A stretch of 64,000 bases of DNA, from the NCBI RefSeq assembly GCF_000002425.4, contig NC_037266.1, positions 3,667,350-3,731,349 of the forward strand. Reading direction: 5' to 3'. The notes beneath the pieces are model-generated. The model made no database searches. It was given only the letters and a program-made list of their open reading frames with translations, and was not told the origin of the DNA. Source of the DNA: Physcomitrium patens (lineage: Eukaryota; Streptophyta; Bryopsida; Funariales; Funariaceae). The position numbers and the translations under genes were made by a program. Within the stretch, counting starts at the first letter, position 1. Each line of letters starts with the position of its first letter. Below are positions 11,871 to 22,120 of the stretch, one piece after another.

Positions 11871-13242
11871 TGTCGTATTATGTGCTATCTTGCTTGAGAA
11901 CGCGCTAGGCATCTAGCTGTAGGAGGTAGTATCGTGTTTCGCTAGTAATCAAGCAGTCTATCAGGTTCTTGACTACCCAAATATAATCTATATCGGATTG
12001 CAATGTAAAAGCTTAATTCCAATATAAAATGCTTAGAGACCCTATATAACTTCAATCTCTTTTGTTATTTTTATTTTATTTTATTTATTTTATGTTTTTT
12101 ACTTTATCTTTATCGTTAATTACGTTAATCTTAGACCGTGAATTTCGGCAAGCTGTGATCCTCAATCTATCCTTCCGACTTGTTATAAAACATCTATCGC
12201 TAGCATCTCTGTAAGCCCTTTCAAATGCTCAAGAAGTTCCAGTTCAACCCCGCTTACAGATTGTGAGGCTATGCTGCAATCCGCACTAATGTCCCTTGAC
12301 TGCTCGCCGATATTCCTCTTATCCCTGTCGGTAGGTCCCTAGTTATCACAAAAACCCTAAACAACGTCCAATTTACCAACTCCCAATATCTCTTTAAACT
12401 GTTGGTAGATATCTTCTATCCATACAGTCAGATTTACACAACCACGCATGCATTCAGCATAGTCAACTTTTTAGACAATTCTGAATTTCAACCACAGAAG
12501 TATCTCCCATTCCATCAACAATCAAGAGTACTAGCCTTTTCTTCCTTCCGAAAAAATCCAGTTCACCAATATAACACTGACTTTCAGCAACCATCCTTTC
12601 AGTCTCCCCAAAACCCTATATAAAAAAAAACCCCAATTCTCCATCTTTTTTCAAAAGCATGAAGCTAGTTCTCCGACCTAAAATCTTGATTCTTGAAAAA
12701 AAAATCTATTTCTTAACCTATCCTCTCCTTTTACCCTCAGAAGATCCTATTCTTTCGCCTTAGACTCCCCAAATTGGAATAGCCGACCCTACTTTTTACC
12801 TCCCATTTTTACCTTTAAGAGATCTTTTTACAAAAAGGACGTTCTCGGAATGGCACAAAGAATGGAACAGCCTGAAACACAATCGAAGCCCCGTAATTGG
12901 ACCGTATTGAATTGCCCAACCAAGTCAGGTCTCATACTAGGTAAGAGGCCCGTAATAGGACCTCGATTAGATGTCTTGAAATTGGATCCAATTGGCTCTT
13001 CGAACCAGACTCATCTGACGTTGAATTGGTCCTTTTTCTTATTGCTGACTCCTATTACTGGAATCGAACGAAACATTTTGTTATTAATGAGTATGCCTCG
13101 GCTGACTGTAATGGGATGACTGAACCTGACCTCTCATTATTTGTACTGGAATTGGTCGCCGCATCTAACATCCAAGGTGACTAAATATTAATAAATCTTC
13201 TTCATTTATATTTTCATCATATAGACGTGTTACAACACGACA
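11871..13242 (-). repeat. Family A 5' LTR (subtype II), element 2
   Basis: A 1372-bp LTR, TGTCGTGTTGTAACACG at 13242 to ACGACA at 11871 on the minus strand. About 92% alike by eye to 4587-5904. Confidence 0.87.
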
Positions 13243-13978
13243 ACGCTAGTCGTTTGATTGCCCACTACATCCATTTGAACTGCAATCATAACTGTTGGTC
13301 CTCCAGACGTCATTAAAGATGCCAGTGTTTTTCTCAATTCCTTATTAAAATAAAAATTGTCTCCCACAAAATTCTTTTTTGGACTTCCAGGCCTTCCTAA
13401 TTGACTATTATTATCCCCAAATAATTTTACTAATTGAATATGAGGTAAAAATGACAAGTTTTGATATACTCTGAATTGGTCTTTATTAGCAAGTGATTTA
13501 TGCTGATCTTCAGAACCAGTCTTGTTAGAATCGAACGTATTTCCAATTGAAAAAATACCTAGTGGGGTACCTAATTCCTCTGTACCTTCCTCGTTTTTCG
13601 TTAACGGCTTTGAGAGGTATGCTGGACTATTAGCAGTGCTCCCCGCGAGTGCTCTTGGTAATTTCTTTAATGGTATGTATTTTTGAAATATTAGAGGTCA
13701 ATGGTCTTCTCGGTAGGATCGAATATGTCGACAGGCATGCAACCACAGCTTAATCCAACTTTATCGATGCTTCTTTTTTAATTTGTAAACTTGCTCATTA
13801 CGTAACAAATTTCTCGCTTGCGATCACTCTGTTCTTTCTTTTGATTGCTTTATTCTCTTTGCTGTTAAATTCTCATTCTTAATAACCATACTCTTTCATT
13901 ATTTCTACTAAGTTTGTTTTTTAATCTCCTTTATTGCTTCGACAGTTAATTCCTAATACTCAATAATGTTGTCAATCT

Positions 13979-13994
13979 CCGGCAGTGGCGCCAA
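13979..13994 (-). promoter_or_regulatory. tRNA-Asp type primer-binding site (family B fragment)
   Basis: Just inside the LTR the minus strand reads TGGCGCCACTGCCGGA. Plant tRNA-Asp ends in CCCCGGCAACGGCGCCA, whose complement starts TGGCGCCGTTGCCGGGG; the match is close but not perfect. Confidence 0.75.
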
Positions 13995-13996
13995 AA

Positions 13997-14737
13997 TGTG
14001 GTTGCTTGTTTTACTTATTCCAGAAGAAACTTCCCAGAATAAACCTGTATAGGAGAATTCGAACACAAGGAAAGACCATGTATATGAGATCCAATTGTTA
14101 GGGTCATGCAATTAACCAATACTGCTGAATGCTTACCATATCAAAGAACACTTAACTTTTCCTCCTATTGTCCACTCTCTCATATCAATACAATAACATC
14201 CACGACATCGATTTCAGTACCTTGTGTAATTCATAAACACACAAGCACAACCCAAACCCTGAAACGAATAACTTCCAATCCACAAAATCTGATCGAGATA
14301 ATTCGTTCGATTACAATTCCTCTCCATTGAACTTACAACCTTGCGATAAACAGTGACTCGAAACTTCCATACGTCTTCAATCTTTCACAACAATTGATAA
14401 AAAATGATCCATAAACAACTTCGTAAATCAAACATTGATTCATTAAATCGATCCTCTTCACTAGAATCAACACTAACACAAAAGAAACAAGAAAACTAAG
14501 AAGAAGAGATAGCACCAAGCTTATTCCCGGCTCAGTACTATTGCAGTCTGGCATTTTCTTCCCCTCTTCATCCTCCTTATATTACCCCGAGATATCAACT
14601 CCTATACTATAGATGATAACTACTTTTCTTGACTGTTCATCCATTCTACGTGCTGAACCACCTTTTCAATAGTTATCTATCCCTGTTTACACTATACACT
14701 AGGTATCTACATTCTGAATATAACTACTTATTCTTCA
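13997..14737 (-). repeat. Family B 5' LTR
   Basis: A 741-bp LTR starting TGAAGAATAAGTAG at 14737 and ending CAACCACA at 13997 on the minus strand. The two LTRs of the other family B copy have exactly the same length. Confidence 0.85.
14333..14554 (-). CDS. Small ORF inside family B LTR, one hydrophobic helix
   Basis: An ATG-started ORF of 73 codons inside the LTR. Residues ~9-31 form one strongly hydrophobic stretch (SLVLSLLLSFLVSFVLVLI) followed by the basic VKRID, like a single-pass membrane segment. The rest includes NCCERL. The same ORF, same length, is open in the LTRs at 16501 and 37604. No homologue is recognised. It may be chance, because the LTR copies are very similar. Confidence 0.3.
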   Translation of the reverse strand: MPDCNSTEPGISLVLSLLLSFLVSFVLVLILVKRIDLMNQCLIYEVVYGSFFINCCERLKTYGSFESLFIARL

Positions 14738-16317
14738 TAAAGCCTTCTTTTTCAATCAAGTCCTACTATGTTGTAGATATTGATATCTCAGCTTGGAGGG
14801 AGTTGAGTAGCAATCTACATCCATTTCTGTAATTATAAGTGTACACTTCTATAAATTAGTAGATAATCAATTAAAGCTTGGTTGAATCTTGGATCTTTAA
14901 GTTCTTGTAATAAGCTACTATTGACTCATCGTCATTGCATTGAATGACTGATCAATAATAGACCATATATTCTTGAATTGGTTATCCATCACCATCAAAG
15001 TGTGGCACATACAACTTATGGTTATTGAAAGCATTCTTACTTTCATTGTAAATCATAAGTTACATGTTATAGTCAAGTTAGTAGAGGTGGTTCTAATGAG
15101 TAGGAATATAGAACAGGAAATAAAAAAGACTTAGCTACTATAATCTACTATAATCTATTGAAAGTGTCAAAAGAGACTAGGAGCTGAGGAGGGCAAATCT
15201 GCCATGTGTATAGTAAAGCTGACTTTATTCAATTGTTCATCAAGTAAGAGGTAGCAAGTTGAAGAATTGAAGAATAGTAAATTTAAGAGGTTGGATTCCT
15301 TCTTCAACACATGCTAAAATATATAAAAATTTGCCAATAATTGTATGTAAAACAAATCCTTGGTAATTGAATGAAATCGTATTAAATGAAAGATTGAGTT
15401 GAATAAAAATTATTGATTGAAGTAAAGTCAATTTTGGATGAATTTTAAATAGATAAAAATTTTTATTAGATGAAAACTCATTCTTAGATAAAAACTCATT
15501 CTTAGATGAATTTTTATTTTTAAATAAAATTTTATTAATAGATGAATATTAAAAATAAAATAAAGTCAAAATAAAAATCAATAATCAATAATCAATAAAA
15601 ATTATTATTTATGTATGAATTTATTATATGATTTTGTATAATAAATATAATTATAGTAATAAATTTTATTTATTAAAGCATCAATTTAAAGAAATTAGAA
15701 AGTGATCTAACTAAGATTTAAATAATATATACAATAGATAAAATCACATAGATAATTTACTTGTTATATATTAGAATAAACTTCTAATTAGTGAAAGTTT
15801 ATTTTAGCTCATACACACTTAAAAGTAAAGTTGATTGCTTCATTCAATGTCTAGAAATCAAGTAAATTGAGCATCAATTTCTTTACTTCATATTGTTATC
15901 CATTGAAAAATTGGTTAATGACTACATCATCATCATATTTGATAACAATCATAAGTTATCAAAACTATAAACATATAAAATTATTGATAGATTGTCTTAT
16001 TACAAAATATAAATTTTTTTGTTTGTAATACAAATTACATCATGTTTTCCTTATATGGATTAAAATTCCATCAAAAAAACCTCCAAATTATACAATAATA
16101 GATCTTATCATTAAAAAAAAGATGAAAAGCATGATAATACAGAACTTGACAATAGTATTTTAATTAAACTAACTTATAATTACAGATTTGGATAGCCTTA
16201 GGATTGAAGTTCAATTACAAATTTTATATGATTAACAAATCTTTGAAACTTTGAATATGTCCAATTAAACTTCTTGAAGGAAAAATTCTTGATTTTCTAA
16301 TACTTTAATAATATTCT
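14738..16317. other. AT-rich spacer between two family B elements
   Basis: The sequence separating two head-to-head family B 5' LTRs. It is AT-rich, with short imperfect repeats at 15440-15560 (units like TTAGATGAA/AAACTCATTC). I see no gene, tRNA or recognisable transposon in it. Confidence 0.6.
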
Positions 16318-17058
16318 TGTAGAATAGGTAGTTATATTCAGAATGTAGATACCTAGTGTATAGTGTAAACAGGGATAGATAACTATTGAAAAGGTGGTTC
16401 AGCACGTAGAATGGATGAACAGTCAAGAAAAGTAGTTATCATCTATAGTATAGGAGTTGATATCTCGGGGTAATATAAGGAGGATGAAGAGGGGAAGAAA
16501 ATGCCAGACTGTAATAGTACTGAGCCGGGAATAAGCTTGGTGCTATCTCTTCTTCTTAGTTTTCTTGTTTCTTTTGTGTTAATGTTGATTCTAGTGAAGA
16601 GGATCGATTTAATGAATCAATGTTTGATTAACGAAGTTGTTTATGGATCATTGTTTATCAATTGTTGTGAAAGATTGAGGATGTATGGAAGTTTCCAGTC
16701 ACTGTTTATCGCAAGGTTGTAAGTTCAGTGGAGAGGAATTGTAATCGAACGAATTATCTCGATCAGATTTTGTGGATTGGAAGTTATTCGTTCCACGGTT
16801 TGGGTTGTACTTGTGTGTTCATGAATTACACAAGGTACTGAAATCGATGTCGTGGATGTTATTGTATTGATATGAGAGAGTGGACAGTAGGAGGAAAAGT
16901 TAAGTATTCTTTGGTATGGTAAGCATTCAGCAGTATTGGTTAATTGCATGACCCTAACAATTGGATCTCATATACATGGTCTTTCCTTGTGTTCGAATTC
17001 TCCTATACTGGTTTATTCTGGGAAGTTTCTTCTGGAATAAGTAAAACAAGCAACCACA
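16318..17058 (+). repeat. Family B 5' LTR
   Basis: A 741-bp LTR from TGTAGAATAGG to CAACCACA. It contains a TATA-like GTAATATAAGG at about 16470, some 30 bp before the small ORF at 16501. Confidence 0.88.
16501..16722 (+). CDS. Small ORF inside family B 5' LTR
   Basis: The 73-codon counterpart of the ORF at 14333-14554, starting ATG and open throughout. It differs at a handful of residues (for example VLM for VLV, and NEVV for YEVV); the hydrophobic segment is kept. A TATA-like element about 30 bp upstream would place the ATG near a transcript start. Function unknown. Confidence 0.3.
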   Translation: MPDCNSTEPGISLVLSLLLSFLVSFVLMLILVKRIDLMNQCLINEVVYGSLFINCCERLRMYGSFQSLFIARL

Positions 17059-17061
17059 TTT

Positions 17062-17079
17062 TGGCGCCACTGCCGGAGA
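17062..17079 (+). promoter_or_regulatory. tRNA-Asp type primer-binding site, family B
   Basis: Three bases after the LTR: TGGCGCCACTGCCGGAGA. It matches the complement of the plant tRNA-Asp 3' end at most positions. Confidence 0.8.
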
Positions 17080-17393
17080 TTGACAACATTATTGAGTGTT
17101 AGGAATTAACTGTCGAAGCAATAAAGGAGATTAAAAAACAAACTTAGTAGAAATAATGAAAGAGTATGGTTATTAAGAATGAGAATTTAACAGCAAAGAG
17201 AATAAAGCAATCAAAGAAAAGAACAGAGTGATCGCAAGCGAGAAATTTGTTACGTAATGAGCAAGTTTGCAAATTAAAAAAGAAGCATCGATAAAGTTGG
17301 ATTAAGCTGTGGTTGCATGCCTGTCAGCATATTCGATCCTACCTAGAAGACGATTAACCTCTAATATTTTAGAAGTATATACCGTTAAAGAAA

Positions 17394-19313
17394 TTGCCAA
17401 GAGCACGCGCAGAAAGTGCTGCTAATAGTCCAGCATACCTCTCAAAGCTGTTAACGGAAAACGAAGAAGGTACAGAGGAATTAGGTACCCCACTAGGTAT
17501 TTTTTCAATTAGAAATACGTCTGATTCTAACAAGACTGGTTCTGAAGATCAGCATAAATCACTTGCTAATAAAGATCAATTCAGAGTATATCAAAACTTG
17601 TCGTTTTTACCTCATATTCAATTAGTAAAATTATTTGGGGATAATAATAGTCAATTAGGAAGGCCTGGAAGTCCAAAAAAGAATTTTATGGGAGACAATT
17701 TTTATTTTAATAAAGAATTGAGAAAAACACAAGCATCTTTAATGACGTCTGGAGGACCAACAGTTCTCATTGTAGTTCAAATAGATGCAGTGGGCAATCA
17801 AATGACTAGCGTCGCGCCATTACCTACTTTTCGGGATTTGTCAAGTGCAGATCCAAATCAACATTTGTCTCAATTCTTCATGGAATGTGTAGCCAATAAT
17901 GGAAGAATAGAAGACATTTGGCTGAGATGGCTGCTAGAGCCATTGAAAGACACAGCATTTGAGTGATATAACCACCAATCTGTGGGACAATTTATCAATT
18001 GGGAGGTATTGAAAAATACATTTTTAGCCCGTTTCTGACCAATTGGTTTTGAAGAACGTCTTAGAGAAAAATTAATAAACAAGAAAATAGTACCAGGAAA
18101 AGCGGTATATTCATATTATAGTCGCATAGCAGATATACTTCAAAAATGGCCAAATAACCAAATGCCGAAATCGTTTGTGTTGTCCATATTGGTTAATGGA
18201 CTACACCCACTAGAATTGAAGATGTTTGTAAAGGAAGCCCAATCAGCCACCATTGCATCATCTCTTGAGCGAGCAAAAGTATGGAAGGAATGTCACTATG
18301 ACCAGAACTTAACAATTGGAGCCACAATGATTCCATTTCAAGGAGGTTATCAAATGACAAATTGGAATGACGCATCAAAAAGTTATCTAAGAAGGAATGA
18401 TTATGGTACAATTCCACATCGAATAGTAGATGATGTTCTATTGCAAGCTGTACCACCATCATCATCACAACCATATGCACCTTATTCCGTGTATCAAAAA
18501 CCAATACCTACGGAGGAATTGCCAAATGCATTGGTATCAAGGGATCCCAATGAGTCATTGTTGTTAACATTGACAAAAAAAATGGATGAATTGGCTATGA
18601 ATCTGGCCGAGGATAAAGAAAAAAGGCATAAACCAACTAATATGCGTTCCGATGACTGGTACAGTAATTGTAAGGGGTAAGATCATTTAGTAACAGAATG
18701 TCCTTTACTACCTTAAATGACTGTATAATGTACCTTTTGCAAGGGCAAGCATATTACCACCAACTGTTGGAATTTATGGAAGCAACAACAACTCAGTAAC
18801 CAGATAATAATTCAACCAACTTCGTGGAATGTCAATCAAGTACAAACAAATAATAGGTTTGGTTGGAATGGAAATCGAGTGAATAAACAAAAGAAGAATT
18901 ATTCTAATTTCTTAAACTCTGAATTTCACCAAGAAGGTGTATCCAATACTCACGGATTGCGGATGAATCAACCAGGATACCATTAATATCTACCCATGAC
19001 GAAGCCAATACCAAAGTCTACAGTAACAATGGGTCAATCAAGATCCTTTACTCATCCGACATGGAACAGACCTAGCTGTTATATACCAATAGAGACATCC
19101 AATATTTCTAAAGGAGTTGATAGGAGACCACTTCGTTGCTATCATTGCAAACAAATTAGACATTATGCAAGTGATGACTATGCTCCAATATGTGGAAATT
19201 GTAAGCAGTCTGGTCACACTTATCAGCAGTGCAATGTGCCCTTTAATTATAATAATCGAGACCAGCAAATGCAAACAAGCCAATCGACGGAGGACATAGG
19301 CCTTGTTCAATGA
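17394..19313 (+). pseudogene. Family B gag remnant
   Basis: Gag frames at 17394-17966, 18162-18680 and 18996-19313. The capsid part contains FNKELRKTQASLMTSGGPT and, across a Trp-to-stop change at 17964 (TGG to TGA), a retrotransposon-gag-like stretch (YNHQSVGQF, then AVYSYYSRIADIL). The C-terminal piece has a cysteine-histidine region at 19132-19230, CYHCKQIRH followed by a regular CCHC knuckle CGNCKQSGHTYQQC, as expected for nucleocapsid. Stops and frame changes make it non-functional. Confidence 0.82.
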
Positions 19314-19508
19314 GACTCACTAGTACATCGTATCGAGGTGGTGAACGTAGTGCTTACCAGAGGCCAACAAAAAGACAAGAATCCAATTCAAGACCTAGAT
19401 GAACTAATCACAGGAGAGCAAGTAGCGTCGTCCATGGGGCTAAACGAACCAATATCAGTATTGGAACATATCCCAATATTGAGACCTCAATAGACTGAAA
19501 AACCTAAT

Positions 19509-20510
19509 TTGATTCCATGTGCCAATTTACCAGGACCATCAAGATCAATTCCAACTGACCAAGTACCAACACATGTACAGCCCAATAAAAGATCTTACGC
19601 ATTAAAAAAACCTTTAGTAGTAGAAAAGTTGGCAAAGTTACTAGCGGCAATCCCAATCGCTAGGAAAGAATTGCTTCCGAATGGAGTAAAATCGAAACCA
19701 ATGAAATGCAAAAGAGCATTGGAAATTACTCTCAATATGGAATCCTATGACATTCTGAAGGATTTGGATGTTATTCAGCCTTCAATTACAATGAAGCAAC
19801 TTTTGGCTGTATCATCGAAATGTCTATCTATATTGAATTCAGCGTTAATACGACGAAGATCCTGCACTAAAGAAATTCATGAAGTTAGCTTAAACCCAAA
19901 TCCGAGAGCACCAACAATCGATGTATCAATCAATGGTATTTTAATTCCAAAGGTATAAGTCGATGGTGGCTCCAGTGTGAATTTAATGAATGTGGATACA
20001 ATGGAGTACTTGGATCTAAAGCAATTTCTACCTACGACATTGGTCTTGCGAATGATAGATCATAGTTGGGTAAAATCAATGAGAATCTTACAAAATATTG
20101 CCACTGTAATTATGGGATTGACATACAAAATTGATTATATTGTATTTCGATTACAGAGTTCTACGTTATTGTATCCCATTTTATTGGGCAAACCTTGGCT
20201 TTATGAAGCCAAAGCTAAGAACGATTGGGACTGAGGCACATTGACAATTGGAAAAGGTCGTGACCAGATTGTTTTACAGATGTACCCGGTACAATATCAT
20301 GGAGAATCTCAATTGCCAGAATCAAAATTTATATCAAACAATGAGAGTCAATTGATTGAGGCAGATGACGATGCTATAGGTTTACCACAATTTGGGGTAG
20401 GACAAAATACTTCAACAACAAAGGCAGGATTCTACCAATGTGGAAGTCCCGGTAAATATTTACTACATCAGGAGGATGCGACTAACTCAGATCATGCTAT
20501 TACCGACTAG
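19509..20510 (+). pseudogene. Family B protease region remnant
   Basis: Open pieces 19509-19958, 19977-20234 and 20241-20510. The aspartic-protease active site is at about 19961, reading VDGGSSVNLM, split from the preceding frame by a stop. A hydrophobic LLYPILLGKPWLYEA segment at about 20160-20210 is the usual C-terminal retropepsin motif. The remainder is linker to RT. Confidence 0.72.
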
Positions 20511-20636
20511 ATGAACAATCTCGCAGTCAATAGAGTCAACACATTGGAACCAGATTTGGGTAGTTCCCATATGTTGGATAATACAAGATATTCAGATTAG
20601 GAGAAGATAATTAAATCAAAGGTTGTTGAAGACCTT

Positions 20637-22120
20637 GTGTGTCAATCTATTAACTTGGGTACCAACAAAATGCCACAACTAATTAAAATATATGCTGATA
20701 TTATCGGTACAAAATTAGATGCTTGGAAACAATTTTTTGTCCATAACAAATCTACCTTTGCGTGGTCGTATGTGGATTTGAAAGGGATTCCAGTCGACGT
20801 GTGTGAGCACCAGATTATTCTGGAGGAGGATGTTACGCTAGTTCGTCAAAGATAACACCGGCTTAACCTAAAATATTTTCTTTTAGTGAAAGAGGAATTG
20901 GATAAATTTCTCGACGTGGGTTTTATTTATCCTATTCTGTATAGTGCATGGGTGTCGCCAATCGTGATGGTATCAAAGAAGAATGGAAAAATCAAGATAT
21001 CTCAAGATTTTCAAAAGTTAAATGTGGCTACTAAGAAGGACTATTTTTCATTACCATTTACAGATAGTATTTTGGACGCAGTGGTCGGACATGAATGTTA
21101 CTCATTTTTGGACGGATTTTTGGGATATAATCAAATTAAAATTACCGAAGAAGACCAATTGAAGACTACGTTTACTACAGATTGGGATACATTCATCTAT
21201 AAAGTAATGCCATTTGGGTTATGTAATGCCCCGGCTACTTTTCAACAGGTAATATCTTAAGCATTTCAAGATTACCTACGTTTATCAATGGAGATATTTT
21301 TGGACGATTTCTGCATCTTTAGTACAACGGCTGAACATCTAGCATGCCTGGATAACTGTTTGAATCAATGCGACAAGTATGGGATATCTCTAAATTCATA
21401 GAAGTGTCAATTTGGCGTACCATCGGAAAGCTATTGGAACACATTGTCTCTGTTAAAGGTATCACTATGGACCCCGATAAAGTTACTTATATATTGGGTT
21501 TATCAAAGCCAAATACGGTGTCGATCATATGTAGTTTCATCGGCCATGTCAGCTACTATTGGCATTTTATTGAATCCTTTGCGGTTATCTATCAACCGTT
21601 AACTCACTTGTTAAAGAAACCCCTGTCAGACGGATCTAGCCCAATATGGACTAAAGACTGTACTTTCTCATTCGACGAATTGAAACGAAAATTGGTATCT
21701 GTCCCAATTCTTATAACACCTTATTAGACAAAACTGTTTCATATCTATGTGGATGCGTCAAATGTTGCTATTAAATCCGTTCTCAGTCAAAAGGATGAAA
21801 AAAGATTAGATCATCCTATATATTATGTGAGCCGATAATTCGTTGCTGCAAAACAAAATTATAATACTATCGAGCGAAAGGCCCTCGGAATGATCTACTC
21901 TGTACAGAAATTCTGCCACTATCTACTTGGATACCCATTTGTATTCCACGTTGATCATGATGCGCTTGAGTACATGATAAATAAACCTCAATTGAGTGGA
22001 CGTATTGCTCAATAGATGTTATTACTTCAAGAATTTAATTTTACTATCAATGTACGACCTAGAAAAGAAACATGCCAATGCAGATCACTTGTATCGATTG
22101 TCCAATATCTTGGGTAATGA
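20637..22120 (+). pseudogene. Family B reverse transcriptase and RNase H remnant
   Basis: RT starts near 20880 (VKEELDKFLDVGFIYPI) and contains SWVSPIVMV-like, SQDFQKLN, FLDGFLGYNQ and MPFGLCNAPATFQ motifs. The catalytic box is FLDDF at about 21300. RNase H follows from about 21730, with YVDAS, IERKALG and FHVDHDALEY supplying the three acidic residues. Frames are 20637-20855, 20886-21260, 21368-21727 and 21996-22120, separated by stops of transition type, for example SYYWH interrupted near 21724. Not translatable as one protein. Confidence 0.85.

Larger units (their letters stand above)
4587..13242 (-). mobile_element. Family A Gypsy element 2, nearly complete
   Basis: An 8.66-kb element read right to left: 5' LTR 11871-13242, candidate primer site, gag, protease, RT/RNase H, integrase, 3' LTR 4587-5904. 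The 3' LTR lacks the last ~46 bp, where element 1 abuts. It is inserted in the gag region of the family B fragment at 13243; the ACGCT next to it (13243-13247) would be one copy of its target duplication, but the other side is outside the window. Its two LTRs differ by roughly 8% by eye. All ORFs carry stops or frameshifts. Confidence 0.88.
13243..14737 (-). mobile_element. Family B Gypsy element, 5' fragment
   Basis: The 5' LTR, primer site and start of gag of a family B element, cut at 13242 by family A element 2. It is collinear, without net indels, with 16318-17812 in opposite orientation (paired coordinates sum to 31055). The gag part (13230-13457 partly open on the minus strand) matches 17590-17810, with several substitutions. 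Confidence 0.85.

Noticed and set aside
14106-14330. 74-codon ORF also present at 16725-16949 on the other strand
   Set aside because: Located in the family B LTR next to the hydrophobic ORF but on the opposite strand, and not open in the third LTR in the same form; most likely chance.
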